Below, in pieces: positions 55,318 through 63,060 of a DNA stretch of 64,000 nucleotides. The notes beneath the pieces are model-generated. The model was not told where the DNA came from, searched no databases, and saw only the letters and a list, made by a program, of their open reading frames with translations. The DNA comes from Vibrio viridaestus (lineage in GTDB: Bacteria > Pseudomonadota > Gammaproteobacteria > Enterobacterales > Vibrionaceae): positions 1 to 64,000 of the forward strand of contig NZ_RJVQ01000009.1 of assembly GCF_003856525.1 (NCBI RefSeq). Direction: 5' to 3'. The first letter of the stretch is position 1; each line of letters begins with the position of its first letter. Both the position numbers and the translations under genes were made by a program.

Positions 55318-56856
55318 ATGGGAAAGCGAAACCAGTCAGTTATTGATGAAGAAGTTACTTTTGGTGAAAATGAGGAACTTGTCTCAACAACGGATTTAAG
55401 GGGAGTAATAAGTTACGCAAACGAAAAATTTTGTGACATTGCCGGTTTTACTTTAGAAGAACTTACCAATAAAAATCACAATATTGTTCGCCATCCAGAT
55501 ATGCCCAGCGCAGCCTTCAAAGATATGTGGGATCATCTCAAACGAGGTGAAAACTGGCGTGGTGCCGTAAAAAATCGATGTAAAGACGGCCGCTATTACT
55601 GGGTTGATGCCTACGTCACTCCAATTTATGAAAATGGCCAACTGATCGGCTATCAATCTGTTCGACGGAAATTAAGTAAAGAAGTTCGCGAACGTGCTGA
55701 GGCATTTTACGCAGCAATAAATCGAGGTGCAAAGGTTGATAGGTTCGCTTCATTAAAGACTGTTCCTTTCAAAATTGCGGTATTTATTTTGCTCTCAGTT
55801 GTTGCAGGCTTGGGCGCCACTCATATTTCACCCTACTTTTATGTATTAACTCCACTGCTGGCAATTCTTGTATTCTGGGTTGAGCTGTTTAAAAAGCCAG
55901 TTCAGGAACAAAAAATGAAATCACAGTACGATAGTGTTTCTCGTTACGTGTATAACCAAGATCCAACAGATATCGCTGACTTCCATATGAAAATTTACGA
56001 TGGCAAAGTCAAAACGATTTTGGGTAGAGTGATTGACAGTGCACAAGTAATGAAAACGAAAGCTCAAGCTTTGGATACTGAAGCCATGAACTCTATGAAA
56101 AATGTGGAGCAAGAAGCGATTGAACTTGAAAGCGTCGCCACAGCAATGGAAGAAATGGTCGCGACTATCGATGAAGTTGCAAAAAATAGTGCAACCAGTT
56201 CAGACCAAGTAAGCAAAGCTTCAGTACAGTGTGACAACTCTGTCAAACAGATGAATTCTGCCAGAAGCAAGATCGAATCGTTAGTACATGATGTCGATGA
56301 ATCTACGCAGTCAACCTTAGCACTATCAACGAAGCTCGACTCTGTTGGCTCTTTAATGAACGAAATCCAAGGAATCGCGGAGCAAACCAACTTGTTGGCA
56401 CTAAATGCTGCAATAGAAGCTGCGAGAGCTGGCGAACAAGGACGCGGATTTGCCGTGGTGGCAGACGAAGTGAGAGCCTTAAGCCAAAGAACCCATACAA
56501 CAACGGAAAACATTCAAGAAACTATGGGACAAGTATCTACCGCGCTAACCAAGCTAGTATCAACGATGGAAAAAGGACAGTCATCCGCTAAAGTCGCGGT
56601 CGAAAATGCCGAAGAAATAACGCAATCTATTAATCAGCTACAAGATATTATGTTGACGATATCCGATGCGTCTATGCAAATTTCAACGGCCACTGAACAG
56701 CAGTCTGCAGTCGCTAAGGAAATTAATGTCAACTTGTCTTCAATTCGGGATGCATCTCAAGACAACTTACGAGGGGCAAAACTGGTATCTTCGCTGTCTG
56801 GCGATATTCAAGAAAGGTCAGCTAATCTATCTTCATTGAGTCGTTCATTTAAATAG
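55318..56856 (+). CDS. PAS-domain methyl-accepting chemotaxis protein (Aer-like)
   Basis: The protein is 512 aa. An N-terminal PAS domain (about 12-115; [49 protein letters not shown]) resembles Aer and could bind FAD. Two membrane segments (about 149-190) form an anchor, then a coiled-coil (about 200-260) and the signalling tip [32 protein letters not shown] (about 360-390). Methylation-region Gln/Glu helices flank it. An energy or redox taxis receptor that signals through CheA/CheW. Single gene. Confidence 0.93.
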   Translation: MGKRNQSVIDEEVTFGENEELVSTTDLRGVISYANEKFCDIAGFTLEELTNKNHNIVRHPDMPSAAFKDMWDHLKRGENWRGAVKNRCKDGRYYWVDAYVTPIYENGQLIGYQSVRRKLSKEVRERAEAFYAAINRGAKVDRFASLKTVPFKIAVFILLSVVAGLGATHISPYFYVLTPLLAILVFWVELFKKPVQEQKMKSQYDSVSRYVYNQDPTDIADFHMKIYDGKVKTILGRVIDSAQVMKTKAQALDTEAMNSMKNVEQEAIELESVATAMEEMVATIDEVAKNSATSSDQVSKASVQCDNSVKQMNSARSKIESLVHDVDESTQSTLALSTKLDSVGSLMNEIQGIAEQTNLLALNAAIEAARAGEQGRGFAVVADEVRALSQRTHTTTENIQETMGQVSTALTKLVSTMEKGQSSAKVAVENAEEITQSINQLQDIMLTISDASMQISTATEQQSAVAKEINVNLSSIRDASQDNLRGAKLVSSLSGDIQERSANLSSLSRSFK

Positions 56857-56862
56857 TTACCG

Positions 56863-56902
56863 AAATGCCCTTGGAAGTTAATAGTGTTAGCTGAGGGCAT
56901 TT
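56863..56902. terminator. Bidirectional terminator between the chemoreceptor and the diguanylate cyclase
   Basis: AAATGCCCT and AGGGCATTT, with a second pairing AGTTAA/TTAGCT further in, form a long stem between the two convergent genes. It covers the last codons of the cyclase. Confidence 0.75.
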
Positions 56903-58170
56903 CTAATTAACTTTTTTTCGCTATACATACTCTTGTCAGCAATTTTTATCAACTCTTCAATGGATTGGCCGTGCTCAGGGTAAAGAGCGATGCCTATACT
57001 CACACGAACCTCTATCGAGATATCTTCAAATAACACATCTTGTTCTAAGCGGCTCTTCAGTGCCATCAGCTTTTGTTCAAAGACCCCATCGACTTCATTC
57101 AAATCGACACAAGCTACAAATTCATCACCACCAAGCCGCCCGACACAATTACAATGCCTGCATTGCTCAAGAAGCCTAGTAGCCACTACACGGATGACTT
57201 CGTCACCCGCGTCGTGTCCGTAGGTATCATTGATCGCTTTAAACTCATCTATGTCCACAAACAAAACAGCAAGTTGATGGTTCTCTTCTACAACATTAGA
57301 CAGTAGTTGCTTGCTCTTTAGTTCAAAAGCTCGCCGATTCAATAAACTGGTTAAATCATCATGATTAGCGAGGTGGAAAAGTTCCTCTCGCTGGCTAAGA
57401 AGCTCTTCGGTTTGTTTGTCTACCGCCGATTGAAGCTCATCTCTTTTAACCGTTATCTTGGTAATTGACTCTCGCATTTGATTACACATATGAATCAATG
57501 ACATAAATTCGCTATCGAGCTTACCTGTCGCACTAATTTCATGATCAAACCGACCGCGGGCCAAATTAAAAAATGCGTATTTGAGCGTCTTTGAACCGCG
57601 CAAAAATCTAACGTAAATTAGCCAGCTAACTATAAATACCACCAGAGTAAATACCACAAGTTTGATACCCATAAGCCATACGACTTTTGCCTGCTCCGCT
57701 GTGTTTTCAACCACCTTCTGACGAACTAAGAACAACACTTCCTCCGACATATTTTGTATGATCATATTGTAGCGGGAGTGAAGTATTTCCAAACCTTCTT
57801 TGGCAGCGACTTGAGTATTTTTACTCCAATAAAGTTGCTCTTGTTTAACGAGAGAACGCAAACTGCGGTTAATCCGCGATAAATTTTCTAAAGGTAGGTA
57901 CTTATAATCAGCATCAGCTAAGAGTTTATCTAGGTTTGTTTGTGCCTTTTGAACTTGTATAAGACTCTTGTTATCAGAATACTGTAGAAAAATCCAAAGC
58001 TGGCCCCGGAGTTGATCAACCGACTCCTGAACTTTAAGCAGGTAATTTACTTCATTCTTTGTCCTTGCCTGTTCATTAACAAGGTTAAGCGAAGAGCTCA
58101 CAACTAACACCAGCAATAGACTGGTCGCTGTGATTAATCCTATAAGTTTTTTTGATAACGAGTTAAACAT
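56887..58170 (-). CDS. Membrane sensor GGDEF diguanylate cyclase, partner of the binding protein
   Basis: The protein is 427 aa. Membrane helix (about 9-30), a helical periplasmic segment (about 31-170), second helix (about 172-195: GIKLVVFTLVVFIVSWLIY), HAMP-like linker and long coiled-coil (about 195-260), then GGDEF (about 265-427) with RLGGDEFVACVD and DIDEFKAINDTYGHDAGD. The RxxD inhibitory site is replaced (RHCN). Its start is 5 bases after the stop of the binding-protein gene, so they form one operon. The periplasmic loop is the likely contact site for that protein. Confidence 0.88.
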   Translation of the reverse strand: MFNSLSKKLIGLITATSLLLVLVVSSSLNLVNEQARTKNEVNYLLKVQESVDQLRGQLWIFLQYSDNKSLIQVQKAQTNLDKLLADADYKYLPLENLSRINRSLRSLVKQEQLYWSKNTQVAAKEGLEILHSRYNMIIQNMSEEVLFLVRQKVVENTAEQAKVVWLMGIKLVVFTLVVFIVSWLIYVRFLRGSKTLKYAFFNLARGRFDHEISATGKLDSEFMSLIHMCNQMRESITKITVKRDELQSAVDKQTEELLSQREELFHLANHDDLTSLLNRRAFELKSKQLLSNVVEENHQLAVLFVDIDEFKAINDTYGHDAGDEVIRVVATRLLEQCRHCNCVGRLGGDEFVACVDLNEVDGVFEQKLMALKSRLEQDVLFEDISIEVRVSIGIALYPEHGQSIEELIKIADKSMYSEKKLIRNALS

Positions 58171-58175
58171 AGCGG

Positions 58176-59186
58176 CTACTCTACTACCAGGCCATCAGGC
58201 TCAAGATTGATATCCGTTGCAAGAAACTGCCGATAATCTGGGATTTCACCATTAACCAATCCACTTTCTTTCGCCCACCGAGCTTGCAACTGCAAGTTTG
58301 ATAATAGTGAGTTACTTAAAGAAAGCCTGAATACATAGTCGTCCCATGACCAACTAAGCTGCGCATAATTTAGCTGCAACATTTCCGCAATAATATTTTT
58401 TGCTTTAACAGGATTATTGTTAATCCAATTAACCGCCTGATCGAGTGTCCTAATAAGGGTACGAACGCTACTCTCATTAGCATGAATATATTCATTCATA
58501 GAAATGAGATTAAAAGTTAGATGATAAATGCCTTGCGTTCCAATATTAACGATTGGCGCCGAAGCCTTTAGCTCAGTTTGGTATCCATAGGGTTCCCAAA
58601 CGGAGATAGCATCCACACCGTAGGAGTATAGCTCTGGCGCTAGGTCTTCAGGCTTAAGATATACTTTATTGACTTGTTTAGGATCAATGCCATTCACTAA
58701 AAGAAGTGAATATAAATAGAACTCACTCGAACTGGCTTTTACGACGCCCACCCGTTTACCAATTAAATCTTGGACAGAATTGACACCTATATTCGATATA
58801 GATAACAACTTCAAATCGTTATCTGAATTAACGAATGTCGTTAGAATAGAAAAATTGTTCCGTTTGAAACTGTCGAACATCACCACGGATTCGGACGATG
58901 TAGCGAAGTCAGCTTGGGCATCAAACATCCTTTCAGCACAATCAACACCACCGAAGCACGGGACCAACTTAACGTTTAGGTTATTTTCTTTAAATAGGTT
59001 TAAGTATTGGGCAATTAAAATGGGAGCAGATAGCGGAGTTTGAGACACGGCAATTCGGAATGAAGAGAGCGGTGTCGTCGTTTCAATAATGGGCTTTTGC
59101 CCAAATACATTTATGTATAAACTCACCACACCTACGACAGCCACCACAGGCACGGCGATCTTTAGTAAATCTAAGGATCGCATCAC
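58176..59186 (-). CDS. NMT1/SsuA-type periplasmic binding protein, probable sensor partner
   Basis: The protein is 336 aa. The N-terminus (MMRSLDLLKIAVPVVAVVGVVSLYINVF) is a membrane helix rather than a clear cleavable signal. The body (FRIAVSQTPLSAPILIAQYLNLF; VGVVKASSSEFYLYSLLL; DAISVWEPYGYQTELK; WAKESGLVNGEIPDYRQF) is the SBP family of SsuA/TauA/NrtA/ThiY. Two Cys (PCFGGVDCAERM) are close enough for a disulfide. There is no permease or ATPase in this operon; the only partner is a diguanylate cyclase, so it is more likely a ligand sensor than a transporter component. Confidence 0.82.
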   Translation of the reverse strand: MMRSLDLLKIAVPVVAVVGVVSLYINVFGQKPIIETTTPLSSFRIAVSQTPLSAPILIAQYLNLFKENNLNVKLVPCFGGVDCAERMFDAQADFATSSESVVMFDSFKRNNFSILTTFVNSDNDLKLLSISNIGVNSVQDLIGKRVGVVKASSSEFYLYSLLLVNGIDPKQVNKVYLKPEDLAPELYSYGVDAISVWEPYGYQTELKASAPIVNIGTQGIYHLTFNLISMNEYIHANESSVRTLIRTLDQAVNWINNNPVKAKNIIAEMLQLNYAQLSWSWDDYVFRLSLSNSLLSNLQLQARWAKESGLVNGEIPDYRQFLATDINLEPDGLVVE

Positions 59187-59255
59187 GTACTATATTCCAC
59201 CTAGCTAACATTTAAACCGAATTTTTTGTTGTTTATTATTTGAACTATTATAATG

Positions 59256-59269
59256 GTCAACCAATTGAC
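59256..59269 (-). promoter_or_regulatory. Inverted repeat upstream of the binding-protein gene
   Basis: GTCAA (59256-59260) and TTGAC (59265-59269) are perfect inverted repeats with the spacer CCAA, 70 bases before the ATG at 59186. Read on the minus strand it also gives a TTGGTTGAC promoter-like -35 element. A weak candidate operator. Confidence 0.35.
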
Positions 59270-59341
59270 TATTTAAATATAGCAGTAGAGTATTCCTTTT
59301 GTCAGCGTAATCTCTTTATTTATTTGTGATACGGATCCAAA

Positions 59342-61819
59342 CTAAATTTTAACTATCTCACTCCAATCACACTCTTCAAGTGAGCTTTTATCAAATAAGT
59401 CTGTCAGCTCAGAAATAGAATAACGATTGTGAACTGTACCCGTTTCAATAACAAAAATATATTCCAGTTTCGAGTCGCTCATTTTGGCAGAGGCAAATAC
59501 ATGATCTCCCCCCTGATTAAATATCTTGCCGTCACTTCGATTAACGTCAAGACAAGCAATTACATCCTCTTTTAACTGGCTTACCTCTTTTTCACTGTGA
59601 ATACTGTATCTATAGCCCTTTTGCGTCTTTTGGCGTACCCAATAGCCGATAGATGGCAACTTGATCGTCGTCTTACATAGTAATGTTGCAGTGGTTTGAT
59701 AGTTTAAAGGCTTTATACTCACAGGGGTGTATTTAAACTCGGGCTGACCAGAAAGACTATCTTCTCGCGCATCGATTAACTGACAAGGCTTGCTAAGAGG
59801 TGCGGTCAGCTCATTCCAATGTATCGGTACAAATAACTCATCATCTCTAACGGAATCCTCGACCTTCACTCGTACGACACACTCTCCTAGCTGGTTATAG
59901 ATAGTGGCAAGCTTCCCATCAACAAGCTCATAATTCGTCGCCGTTTTGGCATTTATCGTCACTGTCGGCTCTGGATTATGCTCTGCCAAGCGCGCCGAAA
60001 GACCCGTTCTAGTCATGGTATGCCAATGATCGCGTATCCTTCCGCTATTCAAGACTAAAGGATAACGTTTCGACGTTGATGCTTGAGGAGGTCTATGTGT
60101 AACAGCAACAAAATTGGCCTTTCTACTTTGCGTAAAAAATTTCTGATCACAAAATAATCTTTGATTGATAATTCCATTTTGCTTTTGCAACACTGGCCAC
60201 TGCTGAGGTTTCAGCTGGTGATATTCCATATCAGTTAGATTTACCAAACCAGCGAGGTTTAAATCGCGTTGATGAGATTCATTATTCAACGTAGTCAGTT
60301 TTGCATACTCTTTAAATACATCACCTTCATGACGATAACTAAATTGCTCTTGGTAGCCCATTTTTTGGGCAACTTGAGAGATAATCCACCAATCTGGACG
60401 TGCAAGTCCAGGACTGGCTAAAAGGCGCCTTTGGCGAGAAATTCGCCTTTCCGAGTTCGTTACTGTTCCTGATTTTTCGCTCCATCCCTGAGCTGGTAAC
60501 AAGACATCGGCATATTGAGTGGTTGCAGTGTTCTCTATACAGTCGGAAACAACAACTAAAGGACAGCGCTCGAGAGCCTCTCTAATTTTATCGCTATTAG
60601 GTAAGCTAACGACCGGATTAGTCGCCATAATCCAGACTGCTTTAATTTTTCCTGAATGGATCGCATCAAACATATCGATAGCTTTTAGGCCAGCGCCTTG
60701 CGCTAAATTATCTGTGTTCCAAAAGGTTTGGATCGCTTCGATATCTTTAATATTACCAAATTCCATATGCGCAGCCAGCGTGTTTGCAAGTGCACCAACC
60801 TCTCTCCCACCCATTGCATTTGGCTGACCAGTAACAGAAAACGGTCCCGCCCCCTCTCTGCCGATTTTACCAGTTGCCAAATGACAGTTAATGATACTGT
60901 TAACCTTATCAGAACCCTGTGTCGATTGGTTTACACCCTGAGAGTATATGGTCACGACTTTTTTAGTTTGAGCAAACTTGGAATAAAGTGCCGTTACTTG
61001 TTCATGAGTGAGTCCGGTTTTATCTTCAATATCCGATTCTTGTAACGCGGCCTGATATGCTTCGTTAAAGCTTATTGTTGCATCTGATATAAAATCATTA
61101 TCTAAGTATCCAAATTCGCCTAAATACGTTAATAAGCCATTAAATAATGCGACATCAGAACCTGGGTTTATAGCAAGATGAAGATCAGCGATTTCACATG
61201 ACTCATTGCGACGAGGGTCGATAACGATGACTTCGAGTGCTGGATTACTTTGCTTTGCGGCCCTTAATCGTTGAAATAATACTGGATGACACCACGCTAA
61301 ATTAGACCCAACAAGAATAACAAGGTCTGATTTCTCCATATCTTCGTAACAGACAGGAACAGAGTCCATGCCGAATGCTCTTTTATGCCCAACAACTGAC
61401 GAGGCCATACATAAGCGCGAGTTACTATCGATATTTGCAGTTCCCATAAAGCCCTTAATCAGCTTGTTGGCAACATAATAATCTTCGGTTAATAGCTGCC
61501 CGGATACATAGAATGCGACAGAGTCCGGGCCAAACTTTTCTATCGTGTTTTTAAAACCTTGAGCAACATGGTCGAGTGCCGATTCCCAATGACAGATTTC
61601 TCGCTCTCCTTTCTGATTCTTTATCTTAGGAGTAATAAGCCTGCCGTCATGAATAACAGTATCACCGAGAGCAATACCTTTAGTACAAAGTTTACCGTAG
61701 TTTGATGGATGTTCTTTATCACCACGAACTTCTAGTAATCCATTCGCCAATGGTCTAGCTTCAATACCGCAACCGACACCACAATACGCACATGTCGACT
61801 TTATCCAACCTTCAGTCAT
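59342..61819 (-). CDS. nasA: Assimilatory nitrate reductase catalytic subunit NasA
   Basis: The protein is 825 aa. N-terminal 4Fe-4S motif CAYCGVGCG...GKLCTKG (Cys at about 10, 13, 17 and 46), molybdopterin-binding domains (DLVILVGSNLAWCHPV; GSDVALFNGLLTYLG; SGTVTNSERRISRQRRL; NSGRIRDHWHTMTRTGLS) and the molybdopterin dinucleotide C-terminal domain. It reduces nitrate to nitrite in the cytoplasm. The C-terminal 2Fe-2S (BFD-like) domain of Klebsiella NasA is not present; only one Cys remains in the last 120 residues, so electrons must come by another route. Divergent from cobA-nirB with a shared 389-bp gap. Confidence 0.93.
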   Translation of the reverse strand: MTEGWIKSTCAYCGVGCGIEARPLANGLLEVRGDKEHPSNYGKLCTKGIALGDTVIHDGRLITPKIKNQKGEREICHWESALDHVAQGFKNTIEKFGPDSVAFYVSGQLLTEDYYVANKLIKGFMGTANIDSNSRLCMASSVVGHKRAFGMDSVPVCYEDMEKSDLVILVGSNLAWCHPVLFQRLRAAKQSNPALEVIVIDPRRNESCEIADLHLAINPGSDVALFNGLLTYLGEFGYLDNDFISDATISFNEAYQAALQESDIEDKTGLTHEQVTALYSKFAQTKKVVTIYSQGVNQSTQGSDKVNSIINCHLATGKIGREGAGPFSVTGQPNAMGGREVGALANTLAAHMEFGNIKDIEAIQTFWNTDNLAQGAGLKAIDMFDAIHSGKIKAVWIMATNPVVSLPNSDKIREALERCPLVVVSDCIENTATTQYADVLLPAQGWSEKSGTVTNSERRISRQRRLLASPGLARPDWWIISQVAQKMGYQEQFSYRHEGDVFKEYAKLTTLNNESHQRDLNLAGLVNLTDMEYHQLKPQQWPVLQKQNGIINQRLFCDQKFFTQSRKANFVAVTHRPPQASTSKRYPLVLNSGRIRDHWHTMTRTGLSARLAEHNPEPTVTINAKTATNYELVDGKLATIYNQLGECVVRVKVEDSVRDDELFVPIHWNELTAPLSKPCQLIDAREDSLSGQPEFKYTPVSIKPLNYQTTATLLCKTTIKLPSIGYWVRQKTQKGYRYSIHSEKEVSQLKEDVIACLDVNRSDGKIFNQGGDHVFASAKMSDSKLEYIFVIETGTVHNRYSISELTDLFDKSSLEECDWSEIVKI

Positions 61820-61857
61820 AGTCTCTCACCTTAAATAAAGATAATTAAAGTCTAATT

Positions 61858-61873
61858 AGCAAAAACCATTCCA
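61858..61873 (-). promoter_or_regulatory. Sigma-54 promoter of nasA
   Basis: On the minus strand TGGAATGGTTTTTGCT keeps GG and GC at the exact 10-base spacing of TGGCACG-N4-TTGCW (two mismatches in the -24 element). It predicts a start near 61847, 28 bases before the nasA ATG. Confidence 0.72.
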
Positions 61874-61936
61874 AACACAGATTTATAGTTTAAATTATAA
61901 TTTTAATGTTCCATTTCAATCACTTAATTAAATAAC

Positions 61937-61952
61937 TACCACTTAAGTGGTA
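61937..61952. promoter_or_regulatory. 16-bp palindrome (upstream of nasA promoter)
   Basis: TACCACTTAAGTGGTA is a perfect palindrome (18 bp when the flanking C and G are included). It is centred about 98 bp upstream of the predicted nasA start and shares its TACCAC/GTGGTA-type arms with a second site at 62062-62077. Candidate operator for a nitrogen or nitrate regulator. Confidence 0.65.
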
Positions 61953-62061
61953 GTTTAAATTACCCACACTAACTACCACCTTTTATGTATATTTACCCAT
62001 ATCGATGCAAAAAAACCCAGAAGTGACCAATTTATACCACCTTTAGTAATCGCAACCTCTC

Positions 62062-62077
62062 TACCACCTAAGAGGTA
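62062..62077. promoter_or_regulatory. 16-bp palindrome-like site (upstream of cobA promoter)
   Basis: TACCACCTAAGAGGTA has the same 7-2-7 layout as the site at 61937-61952 and is centred about 107 bp upstream of the predicted cobA start. Its right arm reads TACCTCT on the other strand, an exact NarL-type heptamer. Two further single TACCAC elements are at 61974 and 62035, and TACCCAT at 61994-62000. Confidence 0.65.
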
Positions 62078-62150
62078 ACCTCTGAATTGATGAAACATAA
62101 ACTACTGTTTTAATTATAATAAATTAATATTTTTTGCGTAACTTTACTTT

Positions 62151-62166
62151 TGGCATCTAAGTTGCT
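62151..62166 (+). promoter_or_regulatory. Sigma-54 promoter of cobA-nirB
   Basis: TGGCATCTAAGTTGCT matches TGGCACG-N4-TTGCW with two mismatches (positions 6 and 7) and exact spacing. Start predicted near 62177, 32 bases before the cobA ATG. Confidence 0.78.
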
Positions 62167-62208
62167 TTTAGGACTACAACTAGCAAAATTTCACTAAGGG
62201 CAACGACA

Positions 62209-63018
62209 ATGAATAGAGAAAATTCTTTTATTGGTAGCGTAACACTTGTTGGAGCTGGACCTGGCGATCCCGATCTTCTAACAATGAAAGCGATTAAGTC
62301 GATGGAACGAGCAGACGTTATCGTATACGACAACTTAGTCAGTGATGCTATCAGAGAGCTATTTCCATTGCGTTGCAAATTAGTCTACGTAGGAAAAGCG
62401 AAAGGTTGCCACAGTTATAAGCAAGACGAAATCAACCAACTTATTGCTAATTACGCTCTAAATGGAATGAACGTTTGCCGAGTTAAAGGTGGTGATTCGT
62501 TTGTATTTGGTCGTGGTGGCGAGGAAATGCTGTTTCTTGCCAAACAAGGAGTCAAAGTTGACGTGGTTCCAGGTATTACAGCAGCCTCAGGATGTTCTAC
62601 CTATTCAAATATCCCCCTCACACACAGAGGGTTGGCACAGGGGTGTACTTTTATCACAGCCCATGCAGATAAAAAATTAGGCATTAACTGGCAAGCGCTA
62701 GCTCAACTAGATCAAACATTAGTGATTTATATGGGACTAACCAAATCTGAGGAAATACAAACTCAACTGATAAACGCTGGTATGACTGCAGATAAACCAG
62801 TTGCCATTATTGAAAACGGATGTACCCCACAACAACGTACTGTTATAGGCAAGCTATGTGAATTAAGCGACTTAGCGCAGAGCAACGCAATAAAATCGCC
62901 AGCGCTAATCATTATTGGTGACGTTGTCACAGTATCCAGTCAGATGGACTGGTTGCAACAGCTTAATAATAAAAACGTGGACAGTTTCTCTGCTGAAACT
63001 TTACGTATCAGTGCCTAA
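62209..63018 (+). CDS. cobA: Uroporphyrinogen-III C-methyltransferase (SUMT) for sirohaem
   Basis: The protein is 269 aa, single-domain SUMT. SAM-binding/tetrapyrrole-methylase motifs: [19 protein letters not shown] (about 14-32), VYDNLVSD (about 39-46), [16 protein letters not shown] (about 90-105), [23 protein letters not shown] (about 118-140). It makes precorrin-2, the start of sirohaem, the cofactor of assimilatory nitrite reductase. AAGGG lies upstream of the ATG. Located directly before nirB, which needs sirohaem. Confidence 0.95.
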   Translation: MNRENSFIGSVTLVGAGPGDPDLLTMKAIKSMERADVIVYDNLVSDAIRELFPLRCKLVYVGKAKGCHSYKQDEINQLIANYALNGMNVCRVKGGDSFVFGRGGEEMLFLAKQGVKVDVVPGITAASGCSTYSNIPLTHRGLAQGCTFITAHADKKLGINWQALAQLDQTLVIYMGLTKSEEIQTQLINAGMTADKPVAIIENGCTPQQRTVIGKLCELSDLAQSNAIKSPALIIIGDVVTVSSQMDWLQQLNNKNVDSFSAETLRISA

Positions 63019-63060
63019 CTACACGGCCATGAAATCAGAATAAAGTAAGGAAGCGAATTT

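Noticed and set aside
61937-62077. CRISPR-like repeat array in the nasA/cobA gap
   Set aside because: The TACCAC elements are short, imperfectly related and irregularly spaced; they fit operator sites better than an array with spacers.
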